From assembly GCF_007998985.1 (NCBI RefSeq), contig NZ_CP041659.1, forward strand, positions 186,001 through 250,000: a stretch of DNA of 64,000 nucleotides, written 5' to 3'. Numbering within the stretch: the first letter of the stretch is position 1; each line of letters opens with the position of its first letter. The notes beneath the pieces were generated by a model, which made no database searches, was not told the origin of the DNA, and was given only the letters and a program-made list of their open reading frames with translations. Made by a program: the position numbers and the translations under genes. Source of the stretch: Sphingomonas xanthus. GTDB lineage: Bacteria > Pseudomonadota > Alphaproteobacteria > Sphingomonadales > Sphingomonadaceae. Shown piece by piece: positions 1-7,218 of the stretch.

Positions 1-356
1 CCAAGCAAGCCCGGCGCCTCGTCTTTCAAATGGCGGTAGAGCGGCGCCGCATTGTCACCATTGACATCAATCTTGCCATAAACCGGGAAGCTGACGTCGT
101 ATGTGAGCTTGCAGAAATTGGCGATCTCGTCGGCATTGCCCGGTTCCTGCTCGCCGAACTGGTTGCAGGGAAATCCGACGACGGTGAAGCCCTGCGGCCC
201 ATAGCGGCGCTGCAGCGCTTCCAATCCAGCATATTGCGGCGTGAAGCCGCACTTGGACGCGACGTTCACGACCAGCAAGACCTTGCCGGAATGGGCCGAT
301 AGGTCGGCCCTGCTGCCGTCGGCCGTAACAATGGGGATTTGCGTGACTGGCGTCAC
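1..356 (-). CDS. Glutathione peroxidase, 3' part beyond window edge
   Basis: Thiol peroxidase of the glutathione peroxidase family, which reduces peroxides using thiol donors. The reverse strand reads through the family hallmarks: the active-site VASKCGFT (cysteine instead of selenocysteine), then NQFGEQEPG and a [13 protein letters not shown] stretch. About 118 residues are visible and the C-terminal third is cut off by the window edge. I chose a GTG start because its GTGA overlaps the lolD stop by four bases, implying translational coupling at the end of a lolC-lolD operon. The link to lipoprotein export is probably only positional. Confidence 0.88.
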   Translation of the reverse strand, partial: MTPVTQIPIVTADGSRADLSAHSGKVLLVVNVASKCGFTPQYAGLEALQRRYGPQGFTVVGFPCNQFGEQEPGNADEIANFCKLTYDVSFPVYGKIDVNGDNAAPLYRHLKDEAPGLL

Positions 357-1027
357 GTCAGCACGCCTTCGTGCAGGCGTACAATTCGGTCCATCTTTGC
401 CGCCAGCCGCTCGTTATGCGTTGCCACCAGGGCCGCGCTGCCCTCACCGCGGACGAGCGACAGGAATTCACCGAGCACCCGGTCAGCAGTCGCCTCGTCC
501 AGATTTCCGGTGGGTTCATCGGCAAGGACCAGTGGCGGGCGGTTCGCCAGGGCCCGCGCGACGGCAACCCGCTGCTGTTCGCCGCCTGACAGTTTGGACG
601 GACGGTGGTCCAGTCGCGCGGCGAGTCCAAGCTTGGTCAGCAGCGCCTCGGCGCGTTCCCGTGCAGCGGCCGGATCCGCGCCGTGAATGATCTGCGGCAG
701 CAACACATTTTCCAGCGCGTCGAAATCCGGCAGCAGATGATGGAATTGATAGACGAAACCCAGCGCGTCGCGGCGCAGCTCCGTCCGGCCGTCGTCATCG
801 AGGCTCGCGGCCTCCCTACCGGCGATACGGATCGAACCTTCAAATCCGCCCTCGAGCAGCCCGACCGCCTGCAACAGCGTCGACTTGCCCGACCCGGAGG
901 GTCCAAGGAGCGCGACGATTTCGCCCGGCTGGACGTCAAGATCGACCCCGCGCAGCACCTCGATGGTGACGTCGCCCTGCGTGAACTTGCGGCAGAGCCC
1001 ACGCGTCTGGAGGACCGCCTCACTCAT
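353..1027 (-). CDS. lolD: LolD, lipoprotein-releasing ABC transporter ATPase
   Basis: ATP-binding subunit of the LolCDE-type machine that extracts outer-membrane lipoproteins from the inner membrane and passes them to LolA. The 224 residues are the normal length for the family. Visible motifs are Walker A GPSGSGKS, the signature LSGGEQQ, Walker B LVLADEP and the switch histidine in ATHNE. The start overlaps the 3' end of the permease gene by eight bases and the stop overlaps the glutathione peroxidase start, so it sits in a coupled minus-strand operon. Confidence 0.95.
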   Translation of the reverse strand: MSEAVLQTRGLCRKFTQGDVTIEVLRGVDLDVQPGEIVALLGPSGSGKSTLLQAVGLLEGGFEGSIRIAGREAASLDDDGRTELRRDALGFVYQFHHLLPDFDALENVLLPQIIHGADPAAARERAEALLTKLGLAARLDHRPSKLSGGEQQRVAVARALANRPPLVLADEPTGNLDEATADRVLGEFLSLVRGEGSAALVATHNERLAAKMDRIVRLHEGVLT

Positions 1028-2270
1028 AGCGGAGCACCTGCACCGGGTCGGTCGCGGCAGCGCCGCGGGCCGGGAATAGCGTGGCGAAATAGGTCAGGAC
1101 CAGCGTGACCGCGACAATAGCCGCGACCTCTAATGGGTCGGTCCGTGATGGCAGTTCGGTCAGGAAACGCACCGACGGATCCCACAGATTCTGGCCGGTA
1201 AGCAGTTGGATGACATTGACGACGCCTTGGCGGAAGAAGAGGAAAATTGCACCCAGCGCCAGGCCGATGACGATACCGAACGTCCCGATCGTCAGGCCGA
1301 CGGTCATGAAGATCTTGAGCATCGAGCCGCGGCTCGCACCCATGGTCCGCAGGATGGCGATGTCGCGGGTCTTGGCGCGAACCAGCATGATCAGCGACGA
1401 GGCTATGTTGAACGCAGCAACAAGGATGATGATGCACAGCACGACGAACATAGCGACGCGCTCGATCTCCAGCGCTTCGAACAGGGCGGAATTCATCTGC
1501 CTCCAGTCGACGATCACGCCCTTGCCGTTCACCAGCGGCTGCAGCGGGGCAAGGATTTCCCGGACATTGTCGGGATCGTCGGTCTGGACCTCGACCATCC
1601 CCACCAGGTCACCGAGCATCAGCAGGGTCTGGGCATCCTCCATCGGCATGATGACGAACGCCTTGTCATATTCGAAGATGCCAACCTCGAACACGGCGCC
1701 GACCTCATAGGTGACGATGCGCGGGACGGTGCCCACCGGGGTGGCCCGCCCCTCCGGACTGATCAGTGAAATTTCGCTGCCGGGGAACGCACCCAGCGTT
1801 TCAGCAAGCCGAACGCCGATCGCCACCCGGTTGCTTCCCGGCGTGATATTCTTGAGGTCGCCGGACAAAACTTTTCCGTTAAGCACTGGATTTGAACGAA
1901 TATCTTCGATCCTATTGCCGCGAACCAGGACTCCTTCGACGCGCCCGTTGGCGGACGCCATCAGCGGCTGTTCGATCAGCGGGGTCGCCGACTGGATGCC
2001 CGGCGTTTTGCGCGCGCGCTCGGCGATCTGCTCCCAGTCCGCCAGCCGGCCGTCGTAACCCTGGATGATCGCGTGGCCGTTTAGGCCGCTGATCTTTTCG
2101 AACAGTTCGGCACGAAAGCCGTTCATCACGCTCATCACGATGATCAGCGCCGCAACGCCAAGCGCCACCGCGCCGACCGAGAATCCGGCGACAACGAAGA
2201 TGAAGCGCTCGCCCTTGACCGGGACGAGGTAGCGCTTCGCGATCATTTTCTCATGGGCGTTGAGGATCAT
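1020..2270 (-). CDS. lolC: LolC/LolE-family lipoprotein-releasing permease
   Basis: Inner-membrane permease partner of LolD, 416 residues. It has the expected layout: a transmembrane helix near residues 20-45 ([16 protein letters not shown]), a large periplasmic domain (about 50-260), then three C-terminal membrane segments. I placed the start at the ATG whose ATGA overlaps the proS stop. Longer readings run back into proS and look spurious. One permease gene is present rather than a separate lolC and lolE, as is usual in alphaproteobacteria, where the transporter may be a homodimer (family knowledge). Confidence 0.93.
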   Translation of the reverse strand: MILNAHEKMIAKRYLVPVKGERFIFVVAGFSVGAVALGVAALIIVMSVMNGFRAELFEKISGLNGHAIIQGYDGRLADWEQIAERARKTPGIQSATPLIEQPLMASANGRVEGVLVRGNRIEDIRSNPVLNGKVLSGDLKNITPGSNRVAIGVRLAETLGAFPGSEISLISPEGRATPVGTVPRIVTYEVGAVFEVGIFEYDKAFVIMPMEDAQTLLMLGDLVGMVEVQTDDPDNVREILAPLQPLVNGKGVIVDWRQMNSALFEALEIERVAMFVVLCIIILVAAFNIASSLIMLVRAKTRDIAILRTMGASRGSMLKIFMTVGLTIGTFGIVIGLALGAIFLFFRQGVVNVIQLLTGQNLWDPSVRFLTELPSRTDPLEVAAIVAVTLVLTYFATLFPARGAAATDPVQVLRYE

Positions 2271-3589
2271 GCGGTGAGGCGCCCAATGGCGGAATCGATG
2301 GAAAGTTCCGAACGCTCCCCGGTGCGGCGGTTCTTGAGCTCGACGACGCCGTTGGCAAGGCCGCGCGGACCGACGATCAACTGCCATGGCAGGCCGATCA
2401 GGTCCATCGACCCGAGTTTCACCCCGCCCCGCTCGTCGCGGTCGTCGTAAAGCACCTCGACCCCCGCGGCCGTGAGCTTGGTGTAAATGTCGTCGGCTGC
2501 CGCAATCGACGCCGGGTCGTCGCCGCGCATCGTCACCAGCCCGACTTGCCAGGGGGCTACTGCCTTCGGCCAGACGATTCCCTTGTCATCATGGCTCGCC
2601 TCGATGATCGCACCGACCAGCCGCGACACGCCGATGCCGTAACTGCCCATCTCGGGGGTCACCATCGCCCCGTCCTGCCCCGATACCTTAAGGCCCATCG
2701 ACGCGGAATATTTGGTGCCGAAGTAGAAGATATGCCCGACCTCGATGCCGCGGCCCTGCCGCTTGCGGTCGGCGGGAACCTCGGCCCAGCGGGACTGATC
2801 ATGGGTTTCGTCGGTAGCTGAATAGGTTGAGCTGACCTTATCGAACAGCGCCTTCAATCCGTTGGCATCGTCATAGCGAAGTTCGGCCTGCGCCCAGTCG
2901 AATTCTTCGAACGCCGCGTCGTAGAACACCTCGCTTTCGCCGGTCGGCGCGAGAACGATGAACTCATGACTAAGGTCGCCGCCGATCGGCCCGCTTGCTG
3001 CCTTCATCGGGACGGCGCGAATGCCCATGCGCTGAAACGTCCGCAGATAGGCGAGCAGTTGCGTATAATAGCTGAGCCGGGCACCGGCCTCGTCGAGGTC
3101 GAAGCTGTAGGCGTCCTTCATCAGGAATTCGCGCCCGCGCATCACGCCGAAACGCGGGCGGACCTCGTCGCGAAATTTCCACTGGATGTGGTAGAGAGTT
3201 CGCGGCAGGTCGCGATAGCTTTTGACATCATCGCGGAAAATGGCCGTCAGCATCTCCTCGTTGGTCGGACCGTAGAGCATGTCGCGGTCATGCCGGTCCT
3301 TGATGCGCAACATTTCAGGACCATAGGCGTCATAGCGACCCGACTGGCGCCACAGGTCCGCCGACTGGATAGTCGGCATCAGCATTTCCACCGCCCCGGC
3401 GCGATCCTGCTCCTCGCGGACGATCTGCGCGATTTTCTGAAGCACCCTCCAGCCGATCGGCAGCCAGGCATAGATGCCGGCGGCGGTCTGCCGGACCAGC
3501 CCGGCCTGCAGCATCAGCTTGTGGCTAACGATCTGGGCGTCCGAGGGACTTTCCTTGAGGACGGGAAGGAAACAGCGGGAAAGGCGCAA
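2267..3589 (-). CDS. proS: Prolyl-tRNA synthetase, short alpha-type, TTG start
   Basis: Charges tRNA-Pro with proline. This is a class II synthetase of 440 residues, with the motif 2 region ([21 protein letters not shown]) and a C-terminal anticodon-binding domain. The length fits the alphaproteobacterial form that lacks the INS editing domain found in the roughly 570-residue E. coli enzyme. The family N-terminus ([12 protein letters not shown]) is reached only from a TTG at 3589, which has a GAGGAA ribosome site eight bases upstream. No ATG or GTG fits. Its stop overlaps the lolC start. Confidence 0.94.
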   Translation of the reverse strand: MRLSRCFLPVLKESPSDAQIVSHKLMLQAGLVRQTAAGIYAWLPIGWRVLQKIAQIVREEQDRAGAVEMLMPTIQSADLWRQSGRYDAYGPEMLRIKDRHDRDMLYGPTNEEMLTAIFRDDVKSYRDLPRTLYHIQWKFRDEVRPRFGVMRGREFLMKDAYSFDLDEAGARLSYYTQLLAYLRTFQRMGIRAVPMKAASGPIGGDLSHEFIVLAPTGESEVFYDAAFEEFDWAQAELRYDDANGLKALFDKVSSTYSATDETHDQSRWAEVPADRKRQGRGIEVGHIFYFGTKYSASMGLKVSGQDGAMVTPEMGSYGIGVSRLVGAIIEASHDDKGIVWPKAVAPWQVGLVTMRGDDPASIAAADDIYTKLTAAGVEVLYDDRDERGGVKLGSMDLIGLPWQLIVGPRGLANGVVELKNRRTGERSELSIDSAIGRLTA

Positions 3590-3950
3590 CTCTAAGGTTC
3601 CTCGTTCGGACGGGGGATGGTGGGGCTGTCCTAGTGAGCGGCCGGGACGAAGGCAACGGCGGGCCGAATGTTGCACGATTGGCACAGTTTGATCCGGAAT
3701 GTGTCCTTCCTGCGCCTTTCGGCGTGACAAACGTCGAATATGGCGCGTAGGTCTGCGCTTCCGGATCGAAAGCGCCTGCGCTGAGGTCCGGGGAGGATGT
3801 ATCGGCGCAAGTCAGGGGTCGCCGGCGCATTTCAAAACTCCAAGGGGGCTGACGAGCAATCGTCACGCAAGGACGCCCGGGCTGCAAGGCCCGGGCGTTT
3901 TGCGTTTCGGGCAATCACGTGCATCAATCGCCGTTCACAGGAGGACGCGC
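3590..3950. other. Non-coding divergent region between proS and the DUF1622 gene
   Basis: About 360 bases between head-to-head genes. I found no convincing reading frame on either strand: the open frames run through the terminator hairpin, lack family resemblance and give Arg/Pro-rich shadow translations. It should hold the proS promoter (minus strand) and the promoter of the downstream plus-strand gene. It also contains a strong plus-strand terminator hairpin at 3873-3904 with no annotated gene upstream of it on that strand. Confidence 0.6.
3873..3904 (+). terminator. Strong intrinsic terminator without an assigned upstream gene
   Basis: A perfect 10-base stem (ACGCCCGGGC at 3873-3882 pairing with 3889-3898) with a six-base loop is followed by TTTTGCGTTT on the plus strand. 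This is a textbook rho-independent signal, but no plus-strand gene ends before it inside the window. A short RNA starting in 3600-3850 could end here. Confidence 0.75.
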
Positions 3951-4316
3951 ATGGGCACGGCGGGCTGGATGGCGGAAGCGGCCAGGCTTCTGGAATGGAT
4001 CGGAGTGGGTGTCATAGTCGGCGGCGCGGCACTTGCGACGCTTCTGTTCCTGCGCGACCTGCGCGGCAAGGACCGGCGCGCCGCCTATGGATGCTACCGG
4101 GCCAACCTCGGCCGCGGGATCCTTCTCGGGCTGGAATTTCTCGTCGGTGCCGACATCATAGCGACCGTCACCGCGCCCCTGACGGTGGAAAGTGTCAGCC
4201 TGCTCGGACTGATCGTCCTTATCCGCACCCTGCTCAGCTTCAGCCTGGAGATAGAAATCGAGGGCGTCGCTCCATGGCGACGGCAGGAAACCGCCGCCGG
4301 AGACGATTCCCGCTAG
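3951..4316 (+). CDS. DUF1622 family membrane protein
   Basis: Small integral membrane protein of 121 residues with about three hydrophobic segments (roughly residues 15-32, 55-72 and 78-95). It carries the family-typical GRGILLGLEFLVGADII followed by LLGLIVLIRTLLSFSLEIEIEG. Function unknown. The start is fixed by AGGAGG at 3939-3944, six bases before the ATG. It is a lone plus-strand gene facing the histidine kinase, and the two genes share a CTAG that serves as the stop codon of both. Confidence 0.85.
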   Translation: MGTAGWMAEAARLLEWIGVGVIVGGAALATLLFLRDLRGKDRRAAYGCYRANLGRGILLGLEFLVGADIIATVTAPLTVESVSLLGLIVLIRTLLSFSLEIEIEGVAPWRRQETAAGDDSR

Positions 4317-5458
4317 GCCCGCTCGCCTCCGCTCGCTGCGTTGCGATGCTTTCGCGGCATAGACAACGTAAAGCGCGTCTCGGCGATGGTGGACGACACG
4401 GTCACCTCGCCGCCATGGGCGACCGCGATCTCATGCGCGATAAACAGTCCCAGGCCCAAGCCCTTTTCGCGATCGGAAACCCGTCCGCGCTCGAACGGCT
4501 GGAACAGCTTCGCCAGCGCAGGTTCGGGTATCGGATCCCCGCTATTGGCTACGGAAAGGTGGAAAAGCTCGCCGTCGATCGCGGCTTCAAGGACGATCGG
4601 TTGGCTTCGGTCGCCATATTTGACCGCGTTCGAAAGGAGGTTGGATGTCAGCTGGCCGATGCGGGCCGGATCGCACTGCACCGAACCCAGGTCGCCACAG
4701 TTGAAGACCAGTTCGACATCGGGCGCGATCGCCTTGATCTCATGGACTACCTGGCTCAGCACCTCGGCCAGCTTGCCCTCCGCCGAATAGTCCAGCTGGA
4801 TGCCCTTCCCCAGCCGGCCCATCGCGAAATCGAGCACGTCGTCGATCAGCGCGTTGGCGCGCGACAGGCTTGCTCGCATCTCACGAACGATCATCGCCCC
4901 GCGCTCGTCGAGGACGGCTTGCCTTTCCAGCATTTGCGTGCCCGCCAGGATGGCCGCCAGCGGATTGCGCAGGTCGTGGCCAAGCACGGCGATGAACTGG
5001 TCCCTAAGCTCAAGCTGGCCATGCTCAAGGTTGAACCGTTCCTCGGCCCTCACCTTCGCCTCGATCAGCGAGCGTTCGAAGGTTCGGCGCTCAATTGCCT
5101 TGAACAGCGTAAGCCGCGTGAAAAGATGCTCGCCAGACGGTCCCCGCTTTTCCTTCGCATTGCCGAAAACAGGCAGCTTCTCCCCGTCGCCGAGCTGCAG
5201 GTCGAAGGCGATCTCCTGCGCCTCCCCTTGCAAGCGCAACATGGGTGCAAGGTGCGTTTCGAACGCGATCTTTCCGCCAAAGGACAAAATTTCGTGGATC
5301 GACTTGCCCACCAGCTCCTGGTGCGAACATTGCAGCCAATCGGTCAACGTACGGTTGACCTTGGCGATCCGCGCGTCGGCGGTGATCGACACATAGCCGC
5401 AAGGTGCCTCTTCGTAGAGGTCCGCCAAATCTTCAGCTGGAGGGTTCAAGAAAATCAC
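4313..5458 (-). CDS. PAS-domain sensor histidine kinase, soluble
   Basis: Predicted cytoplasmic sensor kinase of 381 residues with no membrane segment. Order: an N-terminal PAS-like sensor (about 5-125), a coiled linker, a HisKA dimerisation domain with the phospho-acceptor in GHDLRNPLA, and an HATPase_c domain with the N-box (SNLLSNAVKYG) and a glycine-rich GLGLGLFIAHE. The first glycine box is altered (NSGDPI). No response regulator is adjacent, so it is an orphan kinase. Its start lies 26 bases inside the end of the upstream RsbQ-like gene, which strongly suggests the two are made and act together. Confidence 0.9.
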   Translation of the reverse strand: MIFLNPPAEDLADLYEEAPCGYVSITADARIAKVNRTLTDWLQCSHQELVGKSIHEILSFGGKIAFETHLAPMLRLQGEAQEIAFDLQLGDGEKLPVFGNAKEKRGPSGEHLFTRLTLFKAIERRTFERSLIEAKVRAEERFNLEHGQLELRDQFIAVLGHDLRNPLAAILAGTQMLERQAVLDERGAMIVREMRASLSRANALIDDVLDFAMGRLGKGIQLDYSAEGKLAEVLSQVVHEIKAIAPDVELVFNCGDLGSVQCDPARIGQLTSNLLSNAVKYGDRSQPIVLEAAIDGELFHLSVANSGDPIPEPALAKLFQPFERGRVSDREKGLGLGLFIAHEIAVAHGGEVTVSSTIAETRFTLSMPRKHRNAASGGERA

Positions 5459-6239
5459 GTATAGCCTTGGTTACTTCACCCGGAGCGCTGAGATTGGGAC
5501 AATGTCCGGTGGCGTCGAGCAGCTTATATTCGCTGTCGCCGAGGTTGGCGTGGACATATTCGCCGACCGATTCCGGCGCGATTATGTCCCGCTGGCATTG
5601 CAGGACCAGCGTCCTCGCCTTGATCTTGGGAAGATCGCCCCGGTTGTCGGAATAGAATGTTACTCGGGCGAATTGCCGGGCGATGTCCGGGTCGGTCGAG
5701 CAGAATGAGCTGGTCAGCCGCTCGCCCAGTTCCGGCCGGTCTTCATTGCCCATGATCTGCGGCGCCATCGCCGCGGACCAGCCAAGATGATTTTCTTCCA
5801 GAAAGGTTAGCAGCTCCTCGATCTGCGTTCCCGAAAAGCCGCCGACATAGCCGTCGTCGTCGATGTAGCGCGGCGAAGGCCCGACCATCACGATCTCGCT
5901 GAACATGTCGGGCCGCGCGATCGAAGCCAGCGCACCGATCATCGCGCTGACCGAATGGCCGATCACAACCGCATCGCGCAATTCCAGGGCCTCGCCAATT
6001 TCGACAAGGTCCTGGGCATAGCCGTCGAGCGAGGAATATTTCGCCGGGTCATAGGCGGAAAGGTCGGAGCGCCCCGCCCCCACGTGATCGAACAGGACGA
6101 CGCGATAGTCGTCCTCGAATTGCGTGGCGACGTCCCGCCACATATTCTTGTCGCATCCGAACCCATGGGCAAACACGAGCGAACGCTTCCCACTGCCATG
6201 CAGCGAGACATTGTTCCGTGCCAGGATGCGTTCCCCCAT
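5433..6239 (-). CDS. RsbQ-like alpha/beta hydrolase
   Basis: Alpha/beta-hydrolase of 268 residues closely resembling Bacillus RsbQ, which feeds an energy-stress signal to the PAS-domain phosphatase RsbP; plant karrikin and strigolactone receptors are in the same family. It starts with RNNVSLHGSGK and has the nucleophile elbow GHSVSA (Ser96, the same number as in RsbQ), the acid Asp218 and His246 in ATGHCPN. The downstream gene encodes a PAS histidine kinase whose start overlaps this gene by 26 bases. I infer that the hydrolase supplies or unlocks a small-molecule ligand for that PAS domain. Confidence 0.9.
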   Translation of the reverse strand: MGERILARNNVSLHGSGKRSLVFAHGFGCDKNMWRDVATQFEDDYRVVLFDHVGAGRSDLSAYDPAKYSSLDGYAQDLVEIGEALELRDAVVIGHSVSAMIGALASIARPDMFSEIVMVGPSPRYIDDDGYVGGFSGTQIEELLTFLEENHLGWSAAMAPQIMGNEDRPELGERLTSSFCSTDPDIARQFARVTFYSDNRGDLPKIKARTLVLQCQRDIIAPESVGEYVHANLGDSEYKLLDATGHCPNLSAPGEVTKAIRDFLEPSS

Positions 6240-6337
6240 GGCCCCGCTTCTATTGCCCGGGCCGGAATATGCAAATGATGGAAATATTTAGCGCAGCCCG
6301 CGACGCGCGCCACAGCTGAGGATCACGGATCGGTCAC

Positions 6338-6667
6338 TCAGCTTCGCAGGAGCCGCTCCAGGAGCAAAGACTGAAAATCGCGACTGCCGTGAGCGACGAC
6401 CATGATGAAGACGCTTGTCTCCATCACTCGGTAGATGATGCGATACGGCTTGAACTGCTTTTGGCGAATATCCTTGATGCCCAGCGCCTCAAGCTCCGGC
6501 GGCACCGAGCCTCGATCGGGGAATGTCTCCAGCAGGCCGATGGCGTCGTTAAAATTGTCGAGCCACTCATCGATAGCGTCCGGCCCGCGTTGCTGCTCGA
6601 GGTAGGTGCAAATGCTGTCCAAATCGCGCTCGGCGCCTGCCGTCAGCGCCACATCGTAACGCGCCAT
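6338..6667 (-). CDS. ParE/RelE-family toxin
   Basis: Toxin component of a type II toxin-antitoxin module, 109 residues. The pattern fits ParE/RelE toxins: AERDLDSICTYLEQQ near the start, then KQFKPYRIIYRVMETSVFIMVVAHGSRDF in the C-terminal half. ParE members poison gyrase and RelE members cleave mRNA; the sequence alone does not decide which. It begins two bases after the antitoxin stop, in the usual antitoxin-first order. Confidence 0.88.
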   Translation of the reverse strand: MARYDVALTAGAERDLDSICTYLEQQRGPDAIDEWLDNFNDAIGLLETFPDRGSVPPELEALGIKDIRQKQFKPYRIIYRVMETSVFIMVVAHGSRDFQSLLLERLLRS

Positions 6668-6669
6668 TG

Positions 6670-6939
6670 TCAGCCCGCGGTAACCCGGCGACGCTTTGCA
6701 ATGGCGCTTCGCGCATCCACTGTTCGCCCAGCCTCGATGTCCGCCATTCCAAGCGCGAGTAGCTTAAGCAAGGCGAGGGTTTCTTGGGTCCGTTCAAATG
6801 AGGCAACGTCTTGGACGACTGCCTTGACCTCACCATTTTGGGTGATGGCGACGGGCTCCCGACTCTCTTCGAGCTCGGATAGGATCTCGGCAGCGTGGGC
6901 TTTGAAATAGCTTATTGGCTTTGCTGCGGATAAGCGCAC
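6670..6939 (-). CDS. Phd/YefM-family antitoxin
   Basis: Antitoxin of 89 residues for the downstream ParE-like toxin. It has the Phd/YefM DNA-binding fold pattern (KPISYFKAHAAEILSELEE, then EPVAITQNGEVKAVVQD) and a basic C-terminal tail that would wrap the toxin. I selected the GTG at 6939, preceded by AGGAGAGAGG; a TTG at 6954 is possible but lies before the ribosome site. It probably represses its own operon through the palindrome at 6955-6966. Confidence 0.87.
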   Translation of the reverse strand: MRLSAAKPISYFKAHAAEILSELEESREPVAITQNGEVKAVVQDVASFERTQETLALLKLLALGMADIEAGRTVDARSAIAKRRRVTAG

Positions 6940-6954
6940 AGCCTCTCTCCTCAA

Positions 6955-6966
6955 ACCGAATTCGGT
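6955..6966 (-). promoter_or_regulatory. Palindromic operator of the toxin-antitoxin operon
   Basis: Perfect 12-base palindrome ACCGAATTCGGT, 15 bases before the antitoxin start and next to an AT-rich TAAATATAG that could be the -10 element. Phd-type antitoxins normally bind such sites to repress themselves. The role is inferred. Confidence 0.55.
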
Positions 6967-7034
6967 CTATATTTAGTTTGCCCTAGGCGAGCCGTCAAGC
7001 TGCGACGGCTCTCCAAAGGCGGCTAATGGCCGAA

Positions 7035-7099
7035 AGCGGACCGTCCGCTCTGGAGTAAGGGACAGCCCGAAATCAGACAATCGTTCGGCGAACGATTGT
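7035..7099. repeat. Two inverted repeats upstream of the RelA/SpoT-domain gene
   Basis: Two perfect inverted repeats stand 120-185 bases upstream of the gene at 7219: AGCGGAC/GTCCGCT (7035-7049, one-base spacer) and ACAATCGTTC/GAACGATTGT (7077-7099, three-base spacer). They could be operators or RNA stem-loops of the leader. Neither is followed by a T-run, so they are not clear terminators. Confidence 0.5.
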
Positions 7100-7218
7100 T
7101 CATTCCTGACTATTGAGTGCCGTTAGGCATTGCATCGAAAGCACCAAGGACTGACTCTTGTTTCCGTCTCGGGCTATGCCTGCTGCAGGCCGATCTGTAT
7201 GCGCGCCGGGAGCACGGA

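Noticed and set aside
3797..5464. A 555-codon plus-strand open frame spanning the histidine kinase
   Set aside because: It is antisense to a clear PAS/HisKA/HATPase gene, crosses the terminator hairpin and the DUF1622 gene, and gives Arg-rich sequence without any family pattern.
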